Shown piece after piece: positions 1 to 9,580 of a stretch of DNA of 64,000 nt (its first letter is position 1; every line of letters starts with the position of its first letter). The stretch is from Treponema sp. OMZ 787 (GTDB taxonomy: Bacteria; Spirochaetota; Spirochaetia; Treponematales; Treponemataceae). The translations under genes and the position numbers were made by a program. The stretch is from positions 2,356,001-2,420,000 of the forward strand of contig NZ_CP051198.1 of NCBI RefSeq assembly GCF_024181225.1. The letters are read 5' to 3'. The notes beneath the pieces are model-generated. The model was not told the origin of the DNA. It made no database searches and saw only the letters and a program-made list of their open reading frames with translations.

Positions 1-525
1 TATAAAAAGACCTGCAAGCCTATGATTTTGGAGACCTTTCAAAAACTTGAAAAAGAAAATGATATTGTTGTTATCGAGGGAGCAGGAAGCCCTGCCGAAA
101 TAAACCTAAACCAAAACGATATCGTAAACATGGGCATGGCAGAAATGGCCGATGCTCCCGTTCTTTTGATTGCCGACATAGACAGGGGCGGTGTCTTTGC
201 CCAGCTCTACGGAACCGTAATGCTCCTCCCCGAAAAGGATAGAAAAAGAATTAAGGGCATGATCATAAACAAATTCCGAGGAGACAAGAGCCTTTTAGAC
301 CCCGGCATAAAAATGATTGAAGAGCTTGTAAAGATTCCCGTAATCGCTACAATCCCCTATATGCACTTGGAACTCGCCGATGAGGACAGCCTCATAGATG
401 AGGATAAAAAATGTAATACCCAAGGCCAAAGCGAGGCCGAGCTAGAAAAAGAACTTGACAAACTCGCTGCCCTCATCGAAGATAACAGCGATATGGATTT
501 TATTTTTAAGGCTGCGGGGATTTAA
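1..525 (+). CDS. cobQ: cobyric acid synthase CobQ, 3' part, GATase domain apparently missing
   Basis: CobQ amidates adenosylcobyrinic acid side chains in cobalamin synthesis. The frame is open from base 1, so the gene starts outside the window. The visible part holds the family hallmark [13 protein letters not shown], then NMGMAE, the DIDRGGVFA segment and [14 protein letters not shown], all from the N-terminal ATP-binding domain. Normal CobQ then continues with about 230 residues of class I glutamine amidotransferase domain. Here the protein passes within about 15 residues to a tail ([20 protein letters not shown]) that resembles the extreme C-terminus of clostridial CobQ. I see no glutaminase Cys or His motif. 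The reading is an in-frame internal deletion, so ammonia-dependent or no activity is expected. The family call is firm; the functional consequence is inference. Confidence 0.85.
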   Translation, partial: YKKTCKPMILETFQKLEKENDIVVIEGAGSPAEINLNQNDIVNMGMAEMADAPVLLIADIDRGGVFAQLYGTVMLLPEKDRKRIKGMIINKFRGDKSLLDPGIKMIEELVKIPVIATIPYMHLELADEDSLIDEDKKCNTQGQSEAELEKELDKLAALIEDNSDMDFIFKAAGI

Positions 526-595
526 AAAGCTGAAAAATAAATAGAATCTCAGTTTAAGCCGTTTATATTATTGCTTTTTTAAAACCAGAGCATTT

Positions 596-613
596 AGGCC
601 GGAAGGTCTTTTT
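596..613 (+). terminator. weak possible terminator after cobQ
   Basis: A five-pair stem with one G-T pair (AGGCC, loop GGAA, GGTCT) is followed by five T. It is short and far (70 bases) from the stop codon, so this is tentative. Confidence 0.3.
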
Positions 614-677
614 AAAATCCAAACATCATTAGTTCAGGATTCATGTATAAGAATGAATTTAGATGCATGAGAATCAT

Positions 678-848
678 TCAAATTAAAATTTTTACCTTTG
701 CAACTTCATTATAAGGTGTAGAAATAGAAACAATTTCAGACTCATTTGCCCAGTATGAAAAAGAATCATCAATACCATCAAAAAGCTGATTACATGAAAC
801 CAAGAAAAAAAACAAGAATACAGAAAAACAAAAAGTTAAAATTTCCAA
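678..848 (-). pseudogene. truncated lipoprotein remnant, 56 codons
   Basis: Reading down from a TTG at 848, which overlaps the end of the preceding gene by 13 bases, gives a hydrophobic leader ending in the lipobox LVSC, then NQLFDGIDDSFSYWANES, and a stop after 56 residues. The start of the mature part resembles a Treponema surface-lipoprotein family with a D-x-FSYW motif after the lipid-attachment Cys (recalled, not searched). Those proteins are hundreds of residues long, so this looks like the N-terminal stub of a deleted gene. No clear ribosome site is seen. It could instead be a genuine tiny lipoprotein. About 150 bases beyond it, to the cobQ stop, hold no other gene. Confidence 0.5.
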
Positions 849-2032
849 CCGGCCGAAATCGAAGGCTGAATAATATACTTGGGAAAATCTTTTTTAAATA
901 AGAAAGTATGTTCCAAATTTATTTCAAGATATAACTTTTTATAAAGGTAAACTTGTAAGGCGGTTCCGGCATTCACTGAAGGACTCCAAAACCAATAAGG
1001 AGGGCTTTTTACATCCGTTCCCGAATATTCAAATTTTGCCTGAACCATAAATGCTCCGCCGCCTCCGGCATGTAAATCAAAATTAAGCCTATTCTCAATT
1101 ATAGGAAATAAATATACAAAGTTAAACTGCGGTAAAATAAAGGAAGCTGTTAATTTATAATTAGGATCTTTATTTTTTAAATCAATAACAGACAGACCAA
1201 GGTCAAAACCGAAATGCCCATATCGTTTTTTTATAGGTAAAAATCCAAATCTTAAAATTCCGCCCAAATAAAAACTATTACTTTGAAAATATTTATAAAG
1301 AGTTTCATTTTGTATAAACCGGCTGAATGTATAACCTAAAGACACAAAAAAATCGACAGGTTTTTGAAATTTGAAATTTACGGTTCTTGAATTGTCATAT
1401 AAACCGCTTGGATCTGTAGCGGTAAGCACATAAACTCCTGCTGTTAATTTTGAAAAGTTAAGTTGAATTGTAACTTTTTTTCCGGATTTATCAAAATCTA
1501 TAATATCGCATTGTATAGGAGTATCATTATTCCGGGTCAAGGTAAATACGGTTTCGGGAAATATATTCTTTCCCGAAATTATAATATAATCTGCAGCAGG
1601 TTCATCAAAATATATAGAGTCGATGGATATGTATGATACTTCCGGCTGGTATGCAATTTTTACATCAAAATTTCTGTAATCGCTGGCAAGTTCAACTTGA
1701 TTAAGAAGATTAATAACGGCTACACTATAGCGGTATTTACCCGGCTTTAAAGAAACATTTATCGAGTTTTCTTCTACAATCTTTTTATCTATCCTAACCC
1801 ACCTTCCGGAGCCGTCCTGTTTTTCAAGCACAAATTCATATGCCAATATATCTTCGATTGCCTCCCATGACAAGTGCTGATACAAAGTTGCCCCTTCATT
1901 ACCCTCTTCAATAAAATAACTTTTTTGTATCTTTGAATCATTGCTTTTTGAGCTTGCCGCCTCTTGAGAATATAAACAGACAAATCCGAAAAATAATAAA
2001 AAGCTGAATATAAGACAGTTTTTATTGACCAT
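836..2032 (-). CDS. exported protein with Ig-like N-terminal and barrel-like C-terminal half
   Basis: I start this 398-residue protein at ATG 2032, preceded by GGAG. The frame also allows earlier codons, but only this start puts a clean signal peptide first (hydrophobic run ending CLYSQ). Residues about 30-110 resemble fibronectin/Ig-like folds, 140-220 an IPT-like segment (DYIIISGKNIFPETVFTL), and the last 170 alternate polar and hydrophobic residues and end in aromatic Phe, as outer-membrane barrels do. It overlaps the upstream FecR gene by 11 bases, so translation is probably coupled. Position behind a FecR protein and an adenylate cyclase matches my memory of T. pallidum TP0483, a reported fibronectin binder. 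That orthology is inference and needs alignment. Confidence 0.75.
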   Translation of the reverse strand: MVNKNCLIFSFLLFFGFVCLYSQEAASSKSNDSKIQKSYFIEEGNEGATLYQHLSWEAIEDILAYEFVLEKQDGSGRWVRIDKKIVEENSINVSLKPGKYRYSVAVINLLNQVELASDYRNFDVKIAYQPEVSYISIDSIYFDEPAADYIIISGKNIFPETVFTLTRNNDTPIQCDIIDFDKSGKKVTIQLNFSKLTAGVYVLTATDPSGLYDNSRTVNFKFQKPVDFFVSLGYTFSRFIQNETLYKYFQSNSFYLGGILRFGFLPIKKRYGHFGFDLGLSVIDLKNKDPNYKLTASFILPQFNFVYLFPIIENRLNFDLHAGGGGAFMVQAKFEYSGTDVKSPPYWFWSPSVNAGTALQVYLYKKLYLEINLEHTFLFKKDFPKYIIQPSISAGWKF

Positions 2033-4820
2033 ACATAACTCCGGTTTCGTCAGTAACAACTTTTTTTGATTGAGGTAATTCTATCTTAAATTTTACGGCA
2101 GAGGATTTTCCGTCCTGAACAATATTGCTGCCTTCAAATTTTCGTTGTGCTCTTACTTCGATAAAAAATAAATCGCGCGACAATAAATTCAATTTGGTAA
2201 AATTTAATTCGATATTACCTGTCGGGGTCTGAGGAACAAACTCGCTATAAATTGTTTTTGAGGAATTATATATTCTTACAAGATACCTGTTTGCTTCAGG
2301 AATCCTAGTCCAAACAAATTTTATGCTTCTATTGTTTTTAAAGAAAGCAACATCCAATATCGTGTCCTTCTTAGGAACAAGTATATCAGCGGCAGGCAAT
2401 ATGGGAATAGGTAAGATCTTAAACGAACCGTCTTTCCGGCTTGAAATGTCAAATCCCTTTCCGGTCTTCCCCTCTATCCTCCATACATATTCACCTGCAG
2501 AAAGAGGAGGTAATTGAAAATCATTTTCGGGATTGTTTATAGAAAGAACAGGATTTTTTTCTCCGGCCTTAATCAAAATTAACCTTGAATTTTCAGGAGC
2601 TTCAACAGATGACCATCTTAAAACACTGGGCCTTAAAGCGGCATCCAATCCTTTAATACTGACTCCGCCTATAGGCGATATAAGTTCTATCGGTTTAAAA
2701 TGCATTAAATCGATTTTATGGTCAGCTGTATAGCCGTATCTTTTGCCGGATTGCTCTTTTAAAGATGAAAAACCTTGAACGCTTACTATGTAAGAACCGT
2801 TTTCAATTGATTTTATATCGGCCTCAATTTTAGTTCCGATAATATATAAGTTTTCGTATACAGCTTTTTGATTTACACCTTCAGGAGTAATCTTAAACTG
2901 ATAATAATCGGCTTCGGGAACTTCAGTCCACTTAAATTGATTTTTTTCCTTAGGCAAAATAATCAATTTATTTCCCAAACCTATAAATTCGGGTTTAGCA
3001 AGAGGGGCTGCAACATTTATTTTTTTTACCTCGCTGGTAATGTCTCCGCTTTTATTCTTTGTCAAAACACGCCAATACCATTCGCCTTTTTCCAATGAAA
3101 TACCTTCCGCCGAAGAGCCGCTTACAAGTTTATCGACTGCAAGTTTCTTAAAATCTTGAGATGAAGAAATCTGAAAATATACCTCATCTTTTGTATTTGT
3201 CTTCCATGTGAACTTTATATCGCTGCAATAAGAGTCAGCAATGATATAACCGTCCGGCGGAAAAATAGAGCGTACAAACATTTCTTCTCTGCCGATTTTT
3301 ATTTTTTCGGGCTTACTTACAGCCAAAGGAATTTCATTTTTATCCAGAGCAGCGATATTCCAATAATAACCGGATTTGGGAAAGGCTTCATCAAATTTGC
3401 TTATCTCAAAATAGTTTGAAGTTACTATTTTTTCCAAAACTATGTTCGACATATTTTCATCAGTATAAACACGGAGGTTATATTTTTTTGCTTCAGGAAC
3501 TGACGGCCAAGAAAAGAATGCCTTACTTCCTTCAGCAGTTTCGCTCATGTTTTGAGAAACCGCCAAAACAGCAGTCTCTTGATTTTTTGCTTGTTGAACA
3601 TAAAAAATTCCGGTTTCTGATATTTGGGAAGGATAATCGCCGGCATTAATATAATTGGGAATAACTCGCCAAAACCATTTTCCGTTTTCAATGCCGCTAA
3701 GGTTTACCGAAGAAGCATTTATGAGCCGGCTGACCTTAGGATTTTTAAAAGAGTCATTATCTGCAAGCTCAATCAAATAATTTGAGGCTACTGCATTTCC
3801 TTCCCATGAAAATCTTATTGCAGGCAAATCGTTTATATAAGAAAATTCCGCATTTAAACCGGGCTCCAGCAATTTGGGCGGAGGAGCATCGGTAACGCTA
3901 AGTTTACCGTTTGCAGCCGAAACATCTTCAGGCCCTAAAGAAGAAGCATAAAGTCTCCAAAAAATATTACCTGATGAAATCTTTCTTTTTAATTCGGATG
4001 CACCCTTTATCTCAATTTTTTCGTTATCCTGATTAAAACTACGAGAAATAGAAGTTTCAAAGATAAGAGTCTCCGTTTCAGGAAAAGAACTTTGCCACCT
4101 AAACAAAACCTCGAAGGGTTCACCGTCCTTATTGAAATTAAAAATCTTCTCGGATGAAGACGGACTAATCATTGTAATTGATGACTTACCGCCTTCAACT
4201 AAAACCGTTCCGGCTTTTAAAACTGAAGGTTCAGTAATGGAATCGGCAGGATTTGAATCTTGAGGATTTTCAATTTTAGAGAAAGCCGCTTCTCCCTTTT
4301 CGACGGCAATCTTTATAGGATCATCACCTGATTTTGAAGTGTGAAGCACTGATTCTTTTTCGATAGAAACCGAAGCATTACCAGCCCTTACCGTCATTTT
4401 GGAATCTAGTGTCTTTACAGAAACATTACCTTCAGCTATTTGAACCGAGATATCTTTTTCAGCCTTAGGCTGAAAAATCTGAATCATGGTATTTTCGCCT
4501 ACATTTACCGTGCTTTTATCCGAAAAATAAATAGTAGCTTCCGAATTTGAGGCTGTACGGATTGTGTCTCCGTCATAAACATGAGAATATTGGGCAGGCC
4601 TATCCCAAACAGCCCTATCTATAAATTTACGCTGAACACTTTTTTCTTTATAACTTATAATTGCAATTGAAGGCTTATCTCTATCAAGAGTTTTATTTAA
4701 ATTCTTCCAAAACAGGAATATGGTAACACCGGCTATCACAAATGAAACAAGAACGACAAAGATATCGGCAAATTTACTGTCAAGCCTAGGATTGGATTTT
4801 GTATTTTTTTTCGTCTTCAT
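2022..4820 (-). CDS. membrane-anchored FecR-domain protein with repeated Ig/fibronectin-like modules
   Basis: The 932-residue protein has a short basic N-terminus, one membrane segment (about residues 19-38, FADIFVVLVSFVIAGVTIFLFW) and a long extracytoplasmic part. Residues about 60-165 form a FecR domain, with the typical VYDGDTIRTASNSEATIYF and VQIAEGNVSVK blocks. The rest is about six beta-rich modules that repeat the pattern FxW...A..Y.i.i...WYWRV, typical of fibronectin type III-like folds in spirochete surface proteins. FecR domains usually relay envelope signals to ECF sigma factors, but no sigma gene is nearby; the partner here appears to be the adenylate cyclase gene, whose end it overlaps by 35 bases. 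A ribosome site AAAGGTG precedes the ATG. Exact ligand unknown. Confidence 0.85.
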   Translation of the reverse strand: MKTKKNTKSNPRLDSKFADIFVVLVSFVIAGVTIFLFWKNLNKTLDRDKPSIAIISYKEKSVQRKFIDRAVWDRPAQYSHVYDGDTIRTASNSEATIYFSDKSTVNVGENTMIQIFQPKAEKDISVQIAEGNVSVKTLDSKMTVRAGNASVSIEKESVLHTSKSGDDPIKIAVEKGEAAFSKIENPQDSNPADSITEPSVLKAGTVLVEGGKSSITMISPSSSEKIFNFNKDGEPFEVLFRWQSSFPETETLIFETSISRSFNQDNEKIEIKGASELKRKISSGNIFWRLYASSLGPEDVSAANGKLSVTDAPPPKLLEPGLNAEFSYINDLPAIRFSWEGNAVASNYLIELADNDSFKNPKVSRLINASSVNLSGIENGKWFWRVIPNYINAGDYPSQISETGIFYVQQAKNQETAVLAVSQNMSETAEGSKAFFSWPSVPEAKKYNLRVYTDENMSNIVLEKIVTSNYFEISKFDEAFPKSGYYWNIAALDKNEIPLAVSKPEKIKIGREEMFVRSIFPPDGYIIADSYCSDIKFTWKTNTKDEVYFQISSSQDFKKLAVDKLVSGSSAEGISLEKGEWYWRVLTKNKSGDITSEVKKINVAAPLAKPEFIGLGNKLIILPKEKNQFKWTEVPEADYYQFKITPEGVNQKAVYENLYIIGTKIEADIKSIENGSYIVSVQGFSSLKEQSGKRYGYTADHKIDLMHFKPIELISPIGGVSIKGLDAALRPSVLRWSSVEAPENSRLILIKAGEKNPVLSINNPENDFQLPPLSAGEYVWRIEGKTGKGFDISSRKDGSFKILPIPILPAADILVPKKDTILDVAFFKNNRSIKFVWTRIPEANRYLVRIYNSSKTIYSEFVPQTPTGNIELNFTKLNLLSRDLFFIEVRAQRKFEGSNIVQDGKSSAVKFKIELPQSKKVVTDETGVMYGQ

Positions 4821-6684
4821 TTACATTCACCTTTGAAAAATCGGGAGCAGGGATTCCCAATACTTTCCGTATTTGTGCTAAATTTTTAGGTCCTTTTAAT
4901 CCTGCACCGGGAATATCTGTTTCATTCGGCATGTTGATTAAGGCGAAAACTCTCAATGGTTTTGATTTTCCCTTGACAGTAACCGAAGGCATCTCTTCTA
5001 CAACAACATGGTCTTTTACCAAGTTGTAGGTATTTTCGGTAATAAGAATATCGGTACCCATAGGTTTATTTAAAGCTTCAATTCTTGATGCCGTATTTAC
5101 CGTATCTCCTATAACAGTGTACTCCATTCTCTCATGCGAACCGATTTGTCCGGCAACGACCGCCCCGGAATTTATACCGCAGCCTATTCTGATTATGGGC
5201 TTTTTATCTCCTCCGCGGCCGCGGTTAAAAAATATAAGAGCAGCCCGCATTTTAAGTGCAGCACGAAGACAGTTTAAAGCATCTTTTTCGGGATTGCCCG
5301 TAGATGTAGGAGCTCCCCAAATCGCCATTATGGCATCGCCTATAAATTTATCTACAACACCATTTGTTTTATTTACACAATCCACCATCAAGGTCATGTA
5401 TTCATTTAAAAATTCTACAACCTCGGACGGATCCATCTTTTCGGAAATCGCAGTAAAAGAACGGATGTCAGAAAAGAAAACCGTTGTTTCCTTTGTTTCA
5501 CCGCCAAGGGCTAACTCGCCCCTCATAGCAAGCTCGGCTATTTCCTTATTTATAAAGCGGCCGAAAGAATCCTTAAGTCTTTCTCTTTCGGCAAGGCCCT
5601 TCCCCATCTCAACAAAGCTTGCAGTTAAAAGCCCAAGTTCATCCTTGGTCTTAGCTTTTAGATCTATTTCGTATTTGCCCTGCTTTATTTCGTCAGCAGC
5701 AATGGCCAATTTTTTTACGGGACGGCTTATAGATTTAGAAAAGAACCATACAAAGACTACAGAAAAAGACAAAACAATTATACTTAAATAAATGTTCCGT
5801 CTTGTAGTATTTTCTACCGGTTCCAAAAGAACATCAGCCGATGCATTTGTTAAAACGGCAAGATCGCCCAATGAAAGTCTGCTGTAAGATCCGAAATATT
5901 CTTTTCCGTCTTCATCTTTTACAAGAACCTGCCTGTCATTATCGCCGTTTTCCCTCATCTGTATAAACAAAGGAAAATTGCTTACATTCGCCTTGTTTTT
6001 AACAAGATTAAAGTCAGGATGAATAAGAATATCGCCTTCATTATTTACAAGATAGGTTGTCTGCATGGTACCGGCACCAAAACTCTCGGATAGTTTTTCG
6101 GCGGAAAAGAAAACGACCAAACCTTGATTTAAACCTTTTTCGGTATAAGGGTAGAAAAAAGCCAGCATGGGCAAATCAAATAACCATGCCGCATTTAAAA
6201 CCTGAGTTATTCCCTTCTCGGCTTGAAGCATGTAATCCTTTGACTGCATTAAAAATTCATCGACTAAGTCAGAATCAATATCATTCGTAGAAAAAAAATG
6301 AGAGCTTAAAAGTTTGGTTGCGATTCCGCTTTCTCTCTTGGAATCGGTAACCAATATTGCAGCTACATAAGGATTTTTTTCAAAATATAATGAAGAAGCC
6401 CGATTTGAAAAAGCACCGACTTTTTCGTTCGTATTAATTATATCCAAAAGCAAGGAAGCATTTGCTCTTAATGTTGTCAAATCTTTTTCCGTTGAGGATG
6501 CAGCTTGTTTGTTTACGGTACGGTTGTTTTCTTCAGCCGTCAGCTGAACATCCAAGCGCCCAAACAATGTAACTAAAGCCGTAATTCCGCCCAAGGATAG
6601 GATAATCAAAATAGATATAATTGTAACCAGCTTTGCACCAATCGAAAATCTTACCTTAGTTTGCCCATTTCCTTGTCTACCCAT
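4786..6684 (-). CDS. class III adenylate/guanylate cyclase, membrane sensor with HAMP
   Basis: The 632-residue protein carries a first membrane segment (about 15-40), an extracytoplasmic sensor region of about 250 residues, a second membrane segment (about 295-315), a HAMP linker, and a catalytic domain from about 398. The two metal-binding aspartates are visible in FFSDIRSF and in DKFIGDAIMAIWGAP, and the transition-state region in IGDTVNTASRIEAL. It should make cAMP from ATP in the cytoplasm in response to an external signal. It is the first gene of a minus-strand set with the FecR-domain protein and an exported protein. The start follows TAGGAG by ten bases. Whether the product is cAMP or cGMP is not certain from sequence alone. 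Confidence 0.92.
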   Translation of the reverse strand: MGRQGNGQTKVRFSIGAKLVTIISILIILSLGGITALVTLFGRLDVQLTAEENNRTVNKQAASSTEKDLTTLRANASLLLDIINTNEKVGAFSNRASSLYFEKNPYVAAILVTDSKRESGIATKLLSSHFFSTNDIDSDLVDEFLMQSKDYMLQAEKGITQVLNAAWLFDLPMLAFFYPYTEKGLNQGLVVFFSAEKLSESFGAGTMQTTYLVNNEGDILIHPDFNLVKNKANVSNFPLFIQMRENGDNDRQVLVKDEDGKEYFGSYSRLSLGDLAVLTNASADVLLEPVENTTRRNIYLSIIVLSFSVVFVWFFSKSISRPVKKLAIAADEIKQGKYEIDLKAKTKDELGLLTASFVEMGKGLAERERLKDSFGRFINKEIAELAMRGELALGGETKETTVFFSDIRSFTAISEKMDPSEVVEFLNEYMTLMVDCVNKTNGVVDKFIGDAIMAIWGAPTSTGNPEKDALNCLRAALKMRAALIFFNRGRGGDKKPIIRIGCGINSGAVVAGQIGSHERMEYTVIGDTVNTASRIEALNKPMGTDILITENTYNLVKDHVVVEEMPSVTVKGKSKPLRVFALINMPNETDIPGAGLKGPKNLAQIRKVLGIPAPDFSKVNVNEDEKKYKIQS

Positions 6685-6742
6685 TATGGCTAACTCCTAA
6701 TTCTATAGTAATTACGAACTTTAAATATATCTCTAAAATTAT

Positions 6743-6771
6743 ATGCTATCATAATTTATACTTTTCTTCAA
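6743..6771 (-). promoter_or_regulatory. probable promoter of the cyclase operon
   Basis: On the minus strand TTGAAG (6771-6766) lies 17 bases before TAGCAT (6748-6743), about 60 bases upstream of the cyclase start. The -10 is imperfect. Confidence 0.5.
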
Positions 6772-6824
6772 GTATTTCTAAAATTACGCATTAAATTTTA
6801 TCTTTAACTAAGAATCATTTTAGC

Positions 6825-9404
6825 TTACTTCTTTTTAAACATAAGACCATCCTCTCCTCTGTCAACAAGAATAGTGCTTCCTTCGGGGAATTTACCTTCA
6901 AGGACTTCGCGGGCGAGCTTATTTTCAAGCTCGGCCTGTATGGCACGCTTTAAGGGGCGGGCACCGAACATCGGGTCATAGCCTATGTCTGCAAGCAAAT
7001 CCTTCGCCTTATCCGAAACATTTAAACCAAGGCGGCGGGCCGACAACCGTTCCGCAACGGACTTAAGCTGAATATCGACAATCTTTCGGATATGCTCTTT
7101 TTCGAGCCTGTTAAATGTAAGGATTTCGTCGATGCGGTTTAGGAATTCGGGCCTGAAATTATCTCGCAAGATTTGGGTTATCTCTTCTTTTATGCTTCCC
7201 ATATCCTTTGCGGTCAATATGTACTCGGAACCTATATTGCTGGTCATAATTATGATGGTATTCTTAAAATCGACAACGCGGCCCTGTCCGTCGGTAAGGC
7301 GGCCGTCATCCAAAATCTGTAAAAAGACGTTAAAGACATCTTGGTGGGCTTTTTCGATTTCGTCAAAGAGGATTACGCTGTAGGGCCTCCGTCTTACGGC
7401 CTCGGTAAGCTGGCCGCCCTCGTCATAGCCTACATAGCCGGGGGGTGCTCCGATGAGGCGGCTTACGGAATGTTTTTCCATGTACTCGCTCATGTCGATT
7501 CGAGTGAGGGCCTTTTCGTCATTAAATAAAAAGTCGGCTAAGGTGCGGGCCAATTCCGTCTTGCCGACACCTGTGGGACCGATACATAAAAAACTTCCCA
7601 AGGGGCGGTTCATGTCGGAAAGGCCGGCCTTGTTTCTTCTGATTGCATCGGAGACTACCCTTACGGCCTCATCTTGCCCTACAACCCTCGTTTGAAGAAC
7701 CTTTTCAAGCTCCAAGAATTTTTGCATCTCGCTTGCAAGCATTTTGGCAACGGGGATGCCTGTCCACATTGAAACGATGCGGGCTATGTCTTCTTCGCAA
7801 ACTTCTTCGCGTAAAAGCTGCCCCTGCCCTCCTGCCTTTTTTTCAAGCTCGGCCGTAACGGCGGCTATCTTTTTTTCGAGTTCGGGGATTTTTCCGTATT
7901 TAAGCTCGGCGGCCTTGTTTAAGTTTCCTTCGCGGCTGTACTTGGTTTCTTCGATGCGGAGCTGTTCAAGCTCTTCCTTGTATTTACGGGATTCGTTAAT
8001 GCGCGACTTTTCGTTTTGCCATTGGGCCTGCATCGCATTCCTCTTGGAAGAAAGCTCTGCCAGCTCTTCTTCAAGTTTTAAAAGCCTTTCCTTTGAAGCC
8101 GTATCGTTTTCTTTTCCGATAGAAACTTTTTCGATATTGAGCTGTAAGATTTTGCGTTCAACCTGATCCAGCTCAACGGGCTGGCTTTCTATTTCCATTT
8201 TAAGGCGGCTTGCAGCCTCGTCAACAAGGTCGATAGCCTTGTCGGGCAAAAAGCGGCTTGTGATATAGCGGTTGGAAAGGACGGCCGCAGCAATGAGAGC
8301 CTCGTCCCTTATCCGAACCCCGTGGTGAACCTCGTACTTTTCCTGTAAGCCGCGCAAGATTGCTATCGTGTCTTCGACCGTGGGCTCGGGGCAGTAGACC
8401 TGCTGAAAGCGGCGTTCAAGGGCGGCATCTTTTTCGATGTATTTTCGGTATTCGTTTAAGGTGGTAGCTCCTATCGCCCTGAGTTCTCCGCGGGCAAGGG
8501 CCGGCTTTAAGAGGTTTGAAGCGTCCATCGAGCCCTCGCTTGCTCCGGCACCTACAAGGGTGTGAAGTTCGTCGATAAAGAGGATTACCCTTCCTTCTGA
8601 TTTTTGCACTTCGGAAATTACGGCCTTTAACCTTTCTTCAAATTCGCCGCGGAATTTGGCTCCTGCAACAAGGGAACCGAGGTCAAGGGATAAAAGCCTC
8701 TTTCCTTTTAAGCTGTCGGGCACATCGCCTGAAACTATACGCCTTGCAAGGCCTTCGACTATGGCTGTTTTTCCGACTCCCGGCTCTCCTATTAAAACGG
8801 GATTATTTTTTGTCCTGCGGGAAAGCACCTGCATTACCCGCCTTATTTCTTCATCCCGGCCGATTACCGGGTCTATCTTTTCGTTTTTAGCCAGCTGTGT
8901 TAGGTCGCGGCAGAATTTTTCCAAACTTCTGAATGTAGATTCCGGGTTTTCGCTCGTTACCCTGTTATTTCCCCTCACCTCTTTTAAAGCAGAAAGGAGA
9001 TTTTTTAAGTTGATACCGCGAGAACGCAGGAGTTCTCCGGTTTCGTCCTTAGACTCACTTAGAGCGAGTAAGAGGTGCTCGGTAGAAACGTACTCGTCCT
9101 TTAACTTATCTGCATAGCCTTCTGCATGGGCAAAGACCTTTGCAAGCAGGGGCGAAATATAGGTTTGAGCGGACTGCCCTGTAACACGGGGCTTTCTGTC
9201 AAGCATTTTGTCGAGTTCATCCAAAAGACTTTCGGGATTGACACCGATTTTTTCTACCAAGGGAGGAACAATTCCGTCTTCTTGTTCTAAAAGAGCATAT
9301 AAAAGATGTTCGCTTTCAACCTGACTGTGATCGTCTCTTTGGGCAAGCGATGAAGCTTCTTGAACGGCTTCCGATGCCTTAACCGTATACTTATCTATAT
9401 TCAT
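6825..9404 (-). CDS. clpB: ATP-dependent disaggregase ClpB
   Basis: ClpB is a hexameric AAA+ chaperone that pulls polypeptides out of aggregates with DnaK. The 859-residue length fits the family. The N-terminal repeat domain starts at [14 protein letters not shown]. The first nucleotide-binding domain has Walker A GEPGVGKT (about 205) and Walker [11 protein letters not shown] long coiled-coil middle domain follows (about 400-520), and the second AAA domain has GPTGVGKT (about 610), LFDEIEKAH and the [10 protein letters not shown] sensor 2. I place the start at 9404 because the 30 in-frame codons before it encode only a low-complexity run ([14 protein letters not shown]) from tandem repeats. 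No good ribosome site precedes this ATG. No CIRCE element is present. Confidence 0.97.
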   Translation of the reverse strand: MNIDKYTVKASEAVQEASSLAQRDDHSQVESEHLLYALLEQEDGIVPPLVEKIGVNPESLLDELDKMLDRKPRVTGQSAQTYISPLLAKVFAHAEGYADKLKDEYVSTEHLLLALSESKDETGELLRSRGINLKNLLSALKEVRGNNRVTSENPESTFRSLEKFCRDLTQLAKNEKIDPVIGRDEEIRRVMQVLSRRTKNNPVLIGEPGVGKTAIVEGLARRIVSGDVPDSLKGKRLLSLDLGSLVAGAKFRGEFEERLKAVISEVQKSEGRVILFIDELHTLVGAGASEGSMDASNLLKPALARGELRAIGATTLNEYRKYIEKDAALERRFQQVYCPEPTVEDTIAILRGLQEKYEVHHGVRIRDEALIAAAVLSNRYITSRFLPDKAIDLVDEAASRLKMEIESQPVELDQVERKILQLNIEKVSIGKENDTASKERLLKLEEELAELSSKRNAMQAQWQNEKSRINESRKYKEELEQLRIEETKYSREGNLNKAAELKYGKIPELEKKIAAVTAELEKKAGGQGQLLREEVCEEDIARIVSMWTGIPVAKMLASEMQKFLELEKVLQTRVVGQDEAVRVVSDAIRRNKAGLSDMNRPLGSFLCIGPTGVGKTELARTLADFLFNDEKALTRIDMSEYMEKHSVSRLIGAPPGYVGYDEGGQLTEAVRRRPYSVILFDEIEKAHQDVFNVFLQILDDGRLTDGQGRVVDFKNTIIIMTSNIGSEYILTAKDMGSIKEEITQILRDNFRPEFLNRIDEILTFNRLEKEHIRKIVDIQLKSVAERLSARRLGLNVSDKAKDLLADIGYDPMFGARPLKRAIQAELENKLAREVLEGKFPEGSTILVDRGEDGLMFKKK

Positions 9405-9416
9405 GTATAAAAAATA

Positions 9417-9452
9417 ATAAAAATCGATAAAAAAATCAATAAAAAAATCAAT
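9417..9452. repeat. three tandem 12-bp A-rich repeats upstream of clpB
   Basis: Two exact copies of AAAAAAATCAAT (9429-9440, 9441-9452) follow a diverged copy (9417-9428). They sit 13 bases before the clpB start codon, inside its presumed leader or promoter. Confidence 0.85.
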
Positions 9453-9501
9453 TATACGCAAAAATAATGCTAAAATATTAGCTGAATTCGTCAAGGCCGA
9501 C

Positions 9502-9530
9502 TTGTCATATTTTCAATCATAATATATAAT
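9502..9530 (+). promoter_or_regulatory. promoter of the AbgT-family transporter gene
   Basis: TTGTCA, 17 bases, then TATAAT, a near-consensus vegetative promoter 50 bases upstream of the transporter ATG. Confidence 0.75.
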
Positions 9531-9580
9531 GCTGCCGCTGCCTATGTTGTCGTGGGCAAGTAACATTTCTAGGAGTTCTT

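Noticed and set aside
5117-5791. A 224-codon open frame on the plus strand opposite the cyclase gene
   Set aside because: It mirrors the catalytic domain, has no ribosome site and its translation has no recognisable feature; the minus-strand frame carries all cyclase motifs.
9430-9500. CIRCE-type heat-shock operator upstream of clpB
   Set aside because: Only a short GCTAA/TTAGC inverted repeat is present; the TTAGCACTC-N9-GAGTGCTAA pattern is not.
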